Positions 43,838 to 51,140 of a stretch of DNA of 64,000 nucleotides are shown in pieces. The DNA is from an uncultured Paracoccaceae bacterium (lineage in GTDB: Bacteria > Pseudomonadota > Alphaproteobacteria > Rhodobacterales > Rhodobacteraceae). Under the pieces are notes generated by a model that saw only the letters and a program-made list of their open reading frames with translations, was not told the DNA's origin and searched no databases. Position numbers and translations under genes: made by a program. The DNA lies in assembly GCA_938092015.1 (NCBI GenBank), contig CALKOT010000056.1, positions 1 through 64,000 on the forward strand. The letters are read 5' to 3'. Each line of letters begins with the position of its first letter. Position 1 is the stretch's first letter.

Positions 43838-45213
43838 TGGACGCCGACCTTCTCTCCATCGCCGCCGCGCGACGGTCCGCCGAAAGCGCGTTTGAGGCCT
43901 ATCAGAAATTCCTCGGCACTGACCCCAAACACGTCGACGCCATCGTCGACGCCATGGCCCGCGCGATTGATCCGGAATGCGCCCGCCTCGGCCAGATGGC
44001 GGTGGATGAGACCGGTTATGGCAACGCCGACCACAAGCGCATGAAGGATCTGATGAATGCGCGCGGCACAGCTGACTGGCTGCGCGACATCACCACGCTG
44101 GGTATGCTCTGGCGTGATGACGCCGCCAAGATCGCGGCTATTGGAGAGCCGATGGGCGTCGTCGCCGCGTTGATCCCAGTGACGAACCCAACCTCCACCA
44201 TCATCTTCAAGGTGCTGTCGGCGGTTAAGGCAGGCAACGCCATCGTCTGCGCCCCGCACCCGCGCGGTGTGAACTGTGGCAAGGAAGTCGTGCGCATCAT
44301 GTCTGAAGTGGCCGAGCAGATGGGCGCGCCCAAGGGCCTGATCCAGTGCCTCGAAAGTGTGACCATTCAGGGCACGGCAGAGCTGATGAAGCATCGCCGC
44401 ACCTCCGTCGTCATGGCGACGGGCGGCCCTGCGATGGTCAAGGCGGCCTATTCGTCTGGCAAGCCAACGCTGGCCGTCGGCGCGGGCAACGTGCCCTGCT
44501 ATGTCCACAAGTCGATGGCCAAGGAACTCGATGAGGTCGCCGAACAGATCGTCGCCTCCAAAGGCTTCGACTACGGCACCGCCTGCGTATCAGAGCAGGC
44601 CGTTATCGCCGACCCGGAAATCGCCCGCGAAATGCGCCATTCGCTGAAACTTGCAGGCGCGTACTTCTGCACCCCGGCTGAGGCGGATCGCCTCGCTAAG
44701 GTTATCTTCACCGGCAAGCAGGCGATGAACCCCGAAAGGGTTGGTCAGGCGCCGGAAGTTTTGGCTGAACTGGCCGGTTTCTCTGTTCCACCACGCACCA
44801 AGTGCCTCGTCTCGGAAGAAACAGAGATCGGCTGGCAGCGGCCCTTATCGGCGGAAAAATTGAACCCGGTCCTCGCTTTCTACGAAGCTAAAGACAGCGA
44901 CCATGGCATTAAACTTGCCCAGTCCATCGCGCGGTTCGAAGGCTGGGGCCACTCATCTGTGGTGCACTCAAATGACCCTGAGATTGTCGCGAAATTCTCG
45001 ACCATCCCGACGGGCCGGGTTCTGGTGAACACCCCCGCCATCATGGGCGGCGCAGGCTATTGCACCGATTTGGAGCCGAGCTTCATGCTGGGCACCGGCA
45101 CATGGTCCGGATCCATCACATCCGACAACGTCACCGCTCTGCACCTGATCAACATCAAGCGCGTGGCCTACGCGAACCGCCCCTGGCGCGACATTTATGA
45201 GGAATACGGCTGA
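43837..45213 (+). CDS. BMC-type acylating aldehyde dehydrogenase (PduP/EutE-like)
   Basis: 458 residues; would oxidise an aldehyde to an acyl-CoA with NAD inside the shell. Seen: GEPMGVVAALIPVTNPTSTI, GVNCGKEVVRIMSEVAEQMG, MATGGPAMVKAAYSSGKP, GAGNVPCYVHKSM and catalytic C250 in GFDYGTACVSEQAV. This G-A-C-x-S-E-Q form follows the CoA-acylating branch. There is no separate N-terminal or C-terminal encapsulation peptide: the N-terminus runs straight into the fold (SIAAARRSAESAFEAYQKFL could itself be amphipathic). ATG overlaps the preceding stop by 1 nt, and the BMC-T gene overlaps its own stop the same way. Confidence 0.9.
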   Translation: MDADLLSIAAARRSAESAFEAYQKFLGTDPKHVDAIVDAMARAIDPECARLGQMAVDETGYGNADHKRMKDLMNARGTADWLRDITTLGMLWRDDAAKIAAIGEPMGVVAALIPVTNPTSTIIFKVLSAVKAGNAIVCAPHPRGVNCGKEVVRIMSEVAEQMGAPKGLIQCLESVTIQGTAELMKHRRTSVVMATGGPAMVKAAYSSGKPTLAVGAGNVPCYVHKSMAKELDEVAEQIVASKGFDYGTACVSEQAVIADPEIAREMRHSLKLAGAYFCTPAEADRLAKVIFTGKQAMNPERVGQAPEVLAELAGFSVPPRTKCLVSEETEIGWQRPLSAEKLNPVLAFYEAKDSDHGIKLAQSIARFEGWGHSSVVHSNDPEIVAKFSTIPTGRVLVNTPAIMGGAGYCTDLEPSFMLGTGTWSGSITSDNVTALHLINIKRVAYANRPWRDIYEEYG

Positions 45214-45833
45214 TGAGCACCACCATCCGCGCCCTGATGCAGATCGACAATCTGCAACCGAAATTCGCCGCCTATAACGGCGCGACCGTCCAGGGGTCTG
45301 TCCCCATGTCGGGCGACACTGTGCTGATCGGCGAACTTGCCCCCGGCAATGGCGTTTTCTCGCTGATCGACCGGGCGTTAAAGGCGTCTTCGGTCGAAAC
45401 CACGACGCAGATGGTGGAGCGTGAGTTCGGCTTCTTCATCCTCCGCTCCCGTTCCAACGCAGAGGTCAGCGCCGCCCGCGATGCGATCCTTGACGAGCTT
45501 GGCGCCTCTATGGCCGACCGGACGAAGCCAAAGCTGGCCTCAACCCAGATCATTACTTCAGTTGAGCCCTTTCAGGCGCAGCTACTGAACAAGTGGCGCA
45601 AAGGCTCCCTCCTGATCCCCGGTCAGACGCTGGGCATTCTGGAATGTGAGCCTGCCGCCTATATCTCCATCGCTGCGAACGAGGCGGAAAAATCCGCTGA
45701 GATCGATATCGTCGAGGTCCGCGCCGTGGGTCGGTTTGGCCGCCTGTTCATTTCCGGCACCGAAAACTCCGTCCAAACCGCCATCGCCGCAGCGACCAAA
45801 GCGATTGAGGCTGTCGACGGGACCGTCCGCTGA
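45213..45833 (+). CDS. BMC shell trimer protein with two BMC domains (BMC-T)
   Basis: 206 residues. First BMC domain: IRALMQIDNLQPKFAAYNGA to FGFFILRSRSNAEVSAARDA; second: LASTQIITSVEPFQAQLLNK, LGILECEPAAYISIAANEAE, VRAVGRFGRLFISGTENSVQ and TAIAAATKAIEA. Trimers of such tandem proteins make pseudohexameric tiles, often with a larger gated pore for cofactors or bulky metabolites. It is the third and last shell protein, completing the H + T + P set needed for a closed shell. Confidence 0.93.
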   Translation: MSTTIRALMQIDNLQPKFAAYNGATVQGSVPMSGDTVLIGELAPGNGVFSLIDRALKASSVETTTQMVEREFGFFILRSRSNAEVSAARDAILDELGASMADRTKPKLASTQIITSVEPFQAQLLNKWRKGSLLIPGQTLGILECEPAAYISIAANEAEKSAEIDIVEVRAVGRFGRLFISGTENSVQTAIAAATKAIEAVDGTVR

Positions 45834-47011
45834 TGGCCCGCGTCGTCGGTGCAGAACATATCGAAGAGGTGCGCGCCAAGGGCCTGCGCCATTTCGAACT
45901 ACTGCCCGGCGACATCGTCACGTCCTTGGCGGAAGAGGCCGCCAGCCGCCTCAGCATCAAACTGATCGAGGGCCCGATTGAACGGCCGACGCCCCATCGC
46001 ACCGACGGCGCTACGATGGCCCGCCGCGCAATGTATCGCCGCGCCGCTCGCTGGGTTGCGCCCTCTGCGGCGCCACGGACAGAGGCGCGCCGCCTAAAAA
46101 AACTCGCGCTGATCGGCGCAGGTGGGGTAGGTGGCAACATCGCCCATCTCGCCGCGAACCAAGACATCGCCGATGAGATCGCCCTGATCGACATTGCGCC
46201 GGGCCTAGCGTCATCGACGGCGCTGGACCTGCTGCACGCCTCCGGCGTCACCCGTTCCAGCGCCCGCATCAACGGCGGCGAAGACCTGAACGCCGTCGCA
46301 GGCGCCGATGTCGTCGTCGTTACAGCAGGCCGCGCCCGCACACCGGGCATGACCCGCGCCGACCTGATCACGGTAAACCGTAAGGTAATCTGCGCCGCTG
46401 CCGAGGCTATCAAATCCCAGGCCCCGAACGCTGTCGTCATCGTCGTCACCAATCCGCTGGATGAGATGACGGTGGAAATGTTGCAGGCGACGGGTTTTCC
46501 CCGCGAGCAGGTCCTTGGCATGGCCGGAACGCTGGACAGCAGCCGCTTTCGCTATTCTCTCGCCAAAGCGGTAGGGGTTGAGGCGCGGGATGTTGAGGCG
46601 ATTACCCTTGGCTCACACGGCGACGAAATGGCGCCAATCACCTCGCTTGCGCGTATCAAGGGCAGGGCGCTTGAGGCGTTTCTGACAACCGATCAGATTG
46701 AGGCTTGTCGCAAGGACGCGGTCACTGGCGGCGGTCAGGTCGTGGCGCTGAAGAAAACCGGCTCAGCCACAATCGCGCCAGCCCATTCTTCGTTGGAGCT
46801 GATCGACCACATTCGCGGCGCCCGTACCGGTTCTGTACCTGTATCGGTGATGCTGGAAGGCGAATACGGCATCGCCGGCGTCGTCCTCGGTGTGCCTTGC
46901 CATCTGGGCCAACGTGGCCTCGTTTCGGTTGAGAACCTGCGCCTGACCGAAGCCGAAAGCACAGCGCTGAAAGCTGCGGCAGAGGCTATCCGCACCCGGC
47001 TCGCCTCATGA
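45833..47011 (+). CDS. Malate/lactate dehydrogenase family enzyme with BMC-type N-terminal extension
   Basis: 392 residues. From ~90 it is an intact MDH/LDH enzyme: LALIGAGGVGGNIAHLA, substrate Arg in AGRARTPGMTRADLI, VTNPLDEM, GTLDSSRFRYSLA and catalytic His in LGSHGDEMAP. Residues 1-~48 form a separate segment (EHIEEVRAKGLRHFELLPGD, IVTSLAEEAASRLSIKLIEG) resembling the short module seen at the start of EutQ and other microcompartment proteins. An Arg-rich stretch (ATMARRAMYRRAARW, ~65-80) links the two and looks amphipathic. I infer targeting to the shell and recycling of NADH inside it by a 2-keto acid/2-hydroxy acid pair. Confidence 0.85.
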   Translation: MARVVGAEHIEEVRAKGLRHFELLPGDIVTSLAEEAASRLSIKLIEGPIERPTPHRTDGATMARRAMYRRAARWVAPSAAPRTEARRLKKLALIGAGGVGGNIAHLAANQDIADEIALIDIAPGLASSTALDLLHASGVTRSSARINGGEDLNAVAGADVVVVTAGRARTPGMTRADLITVNRKVICAAAEAIKSQAPNAVVIVVTNPLDEMTVEMLQATGFPREQVLGMAGTLDSSRFRYSLAKAVGVEARDVEAITLGSHGDEMAPITSLARIKGRALEAFLTTDQIEACRKDAVTGGGQVVALKKTGSATIAPAHSSLELIDHIRGARTGSVPVSVMLEGEYGIAGVVLGVPCHLGQRGLVSVENLRLTEAESTALKAAAEAIRTRLAS

Positions 47012-47418
47012 CGCTGATAACTCACAAATCTGGTGGACGCCTCGAAGATGTCGGCAGTTATTCGCGCGCCAAACGGGTCGGGCCGTTTGTATTTGTGGCG
47101 GGTACAACGGCGATTGAGCCTTCGGGCAAACTCCATGCCCCAAACGACGCCTATGCCCAATCAGTCTACATCCTGGGACGTATTGAAGACGCGCTAAAGG
47201 CCGTCGGCGCCGACCTGAGACACGTCGTCCGCACCCGCGCCTATGTCACCAGCCTGAAAGATCACGGGCCGGGTTTTGTGCGTGCGCATGGCGAAGTTTT
47301 CCGGGGCATTGACCCCGTCACATGCGGCATTGAATGCGGCCTGAATCAGCCCGGTATGGTGGTTGAGGTTGAGGCGGACGCCGTCATCCACGATGAAAAC
47401 GGCGATATTCAGTTCTAG
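47008..47418 (+). CDS. RidA-family (Rid/YjgF) protein, BMC operon
   Basis: 136 residues. YSRAKRVGPFVFVAGTTAIE, VYILGRIEDALKAVGADLRH, VVRTRAYVTSLKDH and the end MVVEVEADAVI mark the Rid fold. The arginine that RidA uses to hold the carboxylate (PAR-S/T) is missing: the segment reads DPVTCGIECGLNQPG. It is therefore one of the Rid subgroups with other or unknown activity. Rid proteins deal with imine/enamine intermediates, which fits an amine-oxidising pathway. ATG overlaps the dehydrogenase stop by 4 nt; last gene of the operon. Confidence 0.85.
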   Translation: MTLITHKSGGRLEDVGSYSRAKRVGPFVFVAGTTAIEPSGKLHAPNDAYAQSVYILGRIEDALKAVGADLRHVVRTRAYVTSLKDHGPGFVRAHGEVFRGIDPVTCGIECGLNQPGMVVEVEADAVIHDENGDIQF

Positions 47419-47504
47419 AGTTTGGCCCTGAAAATCGGGGGGAAACGGGAACGAGTTGTGGCGATTCATGCGAGTACTTAATGAAATCAATAACTTAGGT
47501 GTGA

Positions 47505-47518
47505 TTTCACATGTGAAA
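47505..47518. promoter_or_regulatory. Candidate operator TTTCACATGTGAAA (BMC right edge)
   Basis: Perfect 14-bp palindrome, same pattern (TTTCACNNGTGAAA) as the sites at 12523 and 39463, 86 bp after the ridA-like stop. It mirrors the site at the left edge of the microcompartment locus. Confidence 0.5.
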
Positions 47519-47529
47519 GGAATTTGTTT

Positions 47530-47561
47530 CTTCCGCGCCTGAGCAGTCTCAGGCGCGGAAG
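47530..47561. terminator. Strong bidirectional hairpin after the BMC operon
   Basis: CTTCCGCGCCTGAG-CAGT-CTCAGGCGCGGAAG, a perfect 14-bp stem with a four-base loop between the convergent ridA-like and VOC genes. No T-run follows on either strand, so efficiency is uncertain. Confidence 0.75.
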
Positions 47562-47588
47562 GTGATGGCCTACGATCAGACCGCCAGC

Positions 47589-48032
47589 CTACCAGCTGCC
47601 AGTATTCTTCATGGATGCCCAAGGTTCTTGCTTAGGAAGTGGTTCACCTTCCTGAATCAGCTCAATCGAGACATCATCAGGCGATTTGATAAACGCCATC
47701 CACCCGTCGCGCGGCGGACGATTGATCGTCACGCCCTTGTCCATCAGGTCCTGGCAAACCGCGTAGATATCATCAACTTTGTAGGCCAGATGACCCCAAC
47801 TGCGGCCGGTCTGATAATCCTCTTCCGAGCCCCAGTTATACGTCAGCTCAAGCTCTGGCGCGCGGGTTTCCTTGGCGCTTTCCGCATCCTGCGGGGCGGC
47901 GAGGAATACCAAGGTGAACTTGCCCTCAGGCCGATCGACGCGGCGGATTTCTTCCAGGCCGAACTTCGTGCAATAAAAATCCAGTGAAGCGTCCAGATCT
48001 TTGACGCGAACCATCGTGTGAACGTAGCGCAT
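47589..48032 (-). CDS. Glyoxalase/VOC family protein (lactoylglutathione lyase-like)
   Basis: 147 residues. HTMVRVKDLDASLDFYCTKFGL (first beta-alpha-beta unit, metal His), PELELTYNWGSEEDYQTGRS (Glu ligand and glutathione region), GHLAYKVDDIYAVCQDLMDK and DVSIELIQ (second metal pair) match GloA-type glyoxalase I, which turns methylglyoxal-glutathione hemithioacetal into lactoylglutathione. ATG 48032 was taken because MRYVHTM is the family start; an upstream in-frame ATG at 48083 is not supported. Near a glutathione transferase gene. Confidence 0.85.
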   Translation of the reverse strand: MRYVHTMVRVKDLDASLDFYCTKFGLEEIRRVDRPEGKFTLVFLAAPQDAESAKETRAPELELTYNWGSEEDYQTGRSWGHLAYKVDDIYAVCQDLMDKGVTINRPPRDGWMAFIKSPDDVSIELIQEGEPLPKQEPWASMKNTGSW

Positions 48033-48181
48033 GAGTGTCTCCTTCAGGGCTGTTCCCCAATATATGCCGCTCGCCAGCGCCAATAGTCAAAGGGGGCTTA
48101 CGTGAGGGCGAAGAGAATTTGTTTGTGGCGCAGGGGCGCAGCGACCAGATAGGTTTGAGACAAATACAGGAGACGCCCCCA

Positions 48182-49351
48182 ATGCCCGGACCCCTGACAG
48201 GAGTACGCATTCTCGATCTGACCGCCGTGATCTCAGGGCCGTCGGCGACCATGTTGCTGGCCGATCAGGGCGCTGATGTTATCAAGGTTGAAAACCCTGA
48301 GGCCGGGGATCTGACCCGCTATGTCTCTACCCGCCGGGGCGGGTTTACAGCAGCGTTCGTGAACAACAACCGGAACAAGCGATCCTTGGGTCTGAACCTG
48401 AAGGACCCCAAGGCTATGGAGGCGCTGAAGGCGCTTGCCAAAACCTGCGACGTCGTCGTCCAGAACTTCCGCCCCGGCGTGGTTGACCGTCTTGGCATCG
48501 GCGAAGCGGCGATGCGTGAGGTGAAACCGGACATCATCTACGTCTCGATCAGCGGCTTTGGCGAAGGTGGGCCTTACGCCCAAAAGCCGGTCTATGATCC
48601 GCTAGTGCAGGCACTGTCCGGCCTGACCACAGTGCAGGCAGGCAATGACGAAGACCGCCCGCGCCTGATCCGCACCATTGTCCCGGACAAACTGACCGGC
48701 ATGGCGGCGGCGCAGGCGATCACGGCGGCGTTGTTCCATCACGCCAAGACTGGCGAAGGGCAGCATGTGAAGGTCAACATGCTGGATACGATCCTCGCCT
48801 TCCTCTGGGGTTCCGACATGGGCGGGCATACGTTTGTCGGCGATGAACTGCCGAAGGAAACGGCGCAAAGCTTTATCGATCTCGTTTATGAGACCCAGAC
48901 CGACTTCATCACTGTGGCCGTCAACAACGACAAGCAATGGCGCAACCTGATCCGCGCTTTCGACAAGCAGGAGTGGCTGGAAGACCCCCGCTTCGCAACC
49001 CCGCAGGCCCGGTCTGAGAACATCAATATCCGCCTTGGTTTGATTCAAGAGGTGCTGCTTACCAACACCGCCGAACACTGGCTGGCGCATCTTGACGCGA
49101 ACGATGTGCCTTGCGCGCCCGTCCTGACAAGGCGCGAAGCGATCCGGCATCCGCAGGTCGAGGCAAATGAGACGGTGGTTTACTCCGAGCACCCAGAGGC
49201 TGGGCGCCTCCGCCAGTCACGCCCCGCAGCTACCTTCTCGGAAACGCCAACAGACATCCGCATGACGGCGCCTTCAATGGCGCAGCACAACGCTGAAATC
49301 CTGTGTGAAGCAGGCCTTAGCGAAGAAGATATCAAAGGACTGATCCCATGA
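48182..49351 (+). CDS. CaiB/BaiF (class III) CoA transferase
   Basis: 389 residues. PLTGVRILDLTAVISGPSAT, LADQGADVIKVENPEAGDLT, NNRNKRSLGLNLKDPKAMEA, VVVQNFRPGVVDRLGIG, YVSISGFGEGGPYAQKPVYD (with the catalytic Asp at the end) and LDTILAFLWGSDM are standard for family III transferases, which move CoA between organic acids. ATG 48182 follows CAGGAGACGCCCCCA; the frame is open further upstream. Its stop overlaps the glutathione transferase start by 4 nt. Substrate not determined. Confidence 0.9.
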   Translation: MPGPLTGVRILDLTAVISGPSATMLLADQGADVIKVENPEAGDLTRYVSTRRGGFTAAFVNNNRNKRSLGLNLKDPKAMEALKALAKTCDVVVQNFRPGVVDRLGIGEAAMREVKPDIIYVSISGFGEGGPYAQKPVYDPLVQALSGLTTVQAGNDEDRPRLIRTIVPDKLTGMAAAQAITAALFHHAKTGEGQHVKVNMLDTILAFLWGSDMGGHTFVGDELPKETAQSFIDLVYETQTDFITVAVNNDKQWRNLIRAFDKQEWLEDPRFATPQARSENINIRLGLIQEVLLTNTAEHWLAHLDANDVPCAPVLTRREAIRHPQVEANETVVYSEHPEAGRLRQSRPAATFSETPTDIRMTAPSMAQHNAEILCEAGLSEEDIKGLIP

Positions 49352-50037
49352 TCGACTTTTATTACTGGCCAACGCCGAATGGCTGGAAGGTCTCTATTCT
49401 GCTAGAGGAGCTGGGACTGCCCTATACGATGCACACAGTGAACATCGGTAAGGGCGATCAGTTCAAACCCGAATTTCTGAAAATCTCTCCCAACAACCGG
49501 ATGCCCGCCATTGTCGACTATGATGTGGAAGGCGAGCCTGTCAGCGTGTTCGAGAGCGGCGCGATCATGTTCTACCTCGCGGAAAAGACGGGGCGCTTCA
49601 TGTCACCTGATCCGATCGAGCGAAAGGAAACGTTGGAATGGCTGTTCTGGCAGACCGGCAATCAGGGGCCGATGGCGGGGCAGTACAGCCATTTCTACAA
49701 CTATGCGCCCGATGAGGTGAACAAGAAGGGTTACGCCTTTGATCGCTATCGCAGCCAGACTTACCACATGATCTCTGTCCTCGAAAAACGACTTGAGGGG
49801 CGTGATTGGATTGTGGGCGATGAGTATTCCATTGCTGACATGATCGCCTGGCCCTGGGTGTTGATCTCCAAGGCTGTGAACATGCCTTTGGATGATCACC
49901 CGAATGTTTCTGCATGGCGGGGGCGAATCAAGGAACGGCCTGCGGTGCAGCGAGGTGTTTCTCTTGGGAAAGAGGATCGCCCACCGCAAAAACAACACAC
50001 CGAAGAAGCCCGCAAAATTCTTTTTGAACAGAAATAA
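49348..50037 (+). CDS. Glutathione S-transferase (Nu/YfcG-Ure2 type)
   Basis: 229 residues. Thioredoxin-fold half: IDFYYWPTPNGWKVSILLEE, ISPNNRMPAIVDYD and VSVFESGAIMFYLAEKTGRF (Glu-Ser of the glutathione site). Helical half: WLFWQTGNQGPMAGQYSHFY, then GDEYSIADMIAWPWV (N-capping motif). This pattern resembles YfcG-type enzymes with disulfide-bond reductase or peroxidase activity. Co-translated with the CoA transferase gene. Confidence 0.9.
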   Translation: MIDFYYWPTPNGWKVSILLEELGLPYTMHTVNIGKGDQFKPEFLKISPNNRMPAIVDYDVEGEPVSVFESGAIMFYLAEKTGRFMSPDPIERKETLEWLFWQTGNQGPMAGQYSHFYNYAPDEVNKKGYAFDRYRSQTYHMISVLEKRLEGRDWIVGDEYSIADMIAWPWVLISKAVNMPLDDHPNVSAWRGRIKERPAVQRGVSLGKEDRPPQKQHTEEARKILFEQK

Positions 50038-50061
50038 TCCGCAAGTAAGGCAACCAATATC

Positions 50062-51135
50062 ATGGCAGGCACAAAATCATATCGCATCGCGACCATTCCC
50101 GGCGATGGCATCGGGACAGAGGTTATCCCGGCAGGTCAGGCTGTTGTTGATGCGATCAGCGCCCGTCATGGATTTTCGATGAAGTGGGATGAGTTTGACT
50201 GGTCCTGCGAGCGCTATGCCGAAACAGGGCTGATGATGCCTGAAGATGGCGTTGATCAGATCAAGAACCATGACGCCATCTACCTGGGCGCAGTCGGTTT
50301 TCCCGGCGTGCCTGACCACGTATCGCTTTGGGGGCTTCTGATCCCGCTGCGCCGCCAGTTTGACCAGTACGCCAACGTTCGTCCGGTGAAATTGCTTAGA
50401 GGTGTGACCTCACCTCTTGCAGGCCGTACGGCGGAAGATATCGATTTCATCGTCGTGCGAGAGAATGTCGAAGGTGAGTATTCTGCGATAGGCGGGCGCA
50501 GTTTTGCAGGAACTGATCGGGAAATGGCTTCGCAACAGGCCGTGTTTACCCGTTTCGGCACCGACCGGATCATGGATTATGCTTTCAAGATGGCGCAGAC
50601 GAGACAGCGCAAGCATGTGACATCGGCCACCAAATCGAACGGGATCGTACATACCATGCCGTTCTGGGATGAACGGTTCGAAGCGGTTGCCGCCAACTAT
50701 CCTGATGTGGAAACCGCCAAGTTCCACATCGACATTCTCGTCGCGCATTTTGTGCTGCATCCGGACTGGTTTGATGTGGTCGTCGGTTCAAACCTTTTTG
50801 GCGACATTCTGTCCGACCTTGGCCCGGCGGTAGCAGGCTCCATCGGCATCGCGCCTGCCGCCAACATCAACCCGGAACGGATCTATCCGTCGATGTTCGA
50901 ACCGGTTCATGGGTCAGCGCCAGACATCGCGAGTAAAGGGATTGCGAACCCGATCGCGGCGATCTGGACGGCCGCAATGATGCTGGAACACCTCGGCGAA
51001 CCAGATGCTGCAGCCGAGATTGTGGAGGCTATCGAGGTATCACTTGAGAATGACGCGACGCGAACCGCAGACCTTGGCGGGACAGCAGATACGAAACAGT
51101 CGGTTGATGCGGTTCTCGCGGCTTTGAAAGCGTAG
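50062..51135 (+). CDS. Tartrate/D-malate dehydrogenase (TtuC/DmlA type, isocitrate-dehydrogenase fold)
   Basis: 357 residues. IATIPGDGIGTEVIPAGQAV, GAVGFPGVPDHVSLWGLLIP, VVRENVEGEYSAIGG, catalytic Tyr-region and TSATKSNGIVHTMPFWDERF, SNLFGDILSDLGPAVAGSIG and FEPVHGSAPDIASKGIANPI are the beta-hydroxyacid oxidative decarboxylase signatures. The DHVSLWG segment marks the tartrate/D-malate branch and not leucine biosynthesis. Likely reaction: NAD-dependent oxidation or decarboxylation of tartrate or D-malate. Followed 5 bp later by an enolase-superfamily dehydratase gene. Confidence 0.9.
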   Translation: MAGTKSYRIATIPGDGIGTEVIPAGQAVVDAISARHGFSMKWDEFDWSCERYAETGLMMPEDGVDQIKNHDAIYLGAVGFPGVPDHVSLWGLLIPLRRQFDQYANVRPVKLLRGVTSPLAGRTAEDIDFIVVRENVEGEYSAIGGRSFAGTDREMASQQAVFTRFGTDRIMDYAFKMAQTRQRKHVTSATKSNGIVHTMPFWDERFEAVAANYPDVETAKFHIDILVAHFVLHPDWFDVVVGSNLFGDILSDLGPAVAGSIGIAPAANINPERIYPSMFEPVHGSAPDIASKGIANPIAAIWTAAMMLEHLGEPDAAAEIVEAIEVSLENDATRTADLGGTADTKQSVDAVLAALKA

Positions 51136-51140
51136 CCGCC

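Noticed and set aside
43156-44508. 450-residue open frame on the minus strand across the opine-like and aldehyde dehydrogenase genes
   Set aside because: It lies antisense to two well-supported genes, is rich in His, Arg and Ala as expected of a GC-rich shadow frame, and matches no family.
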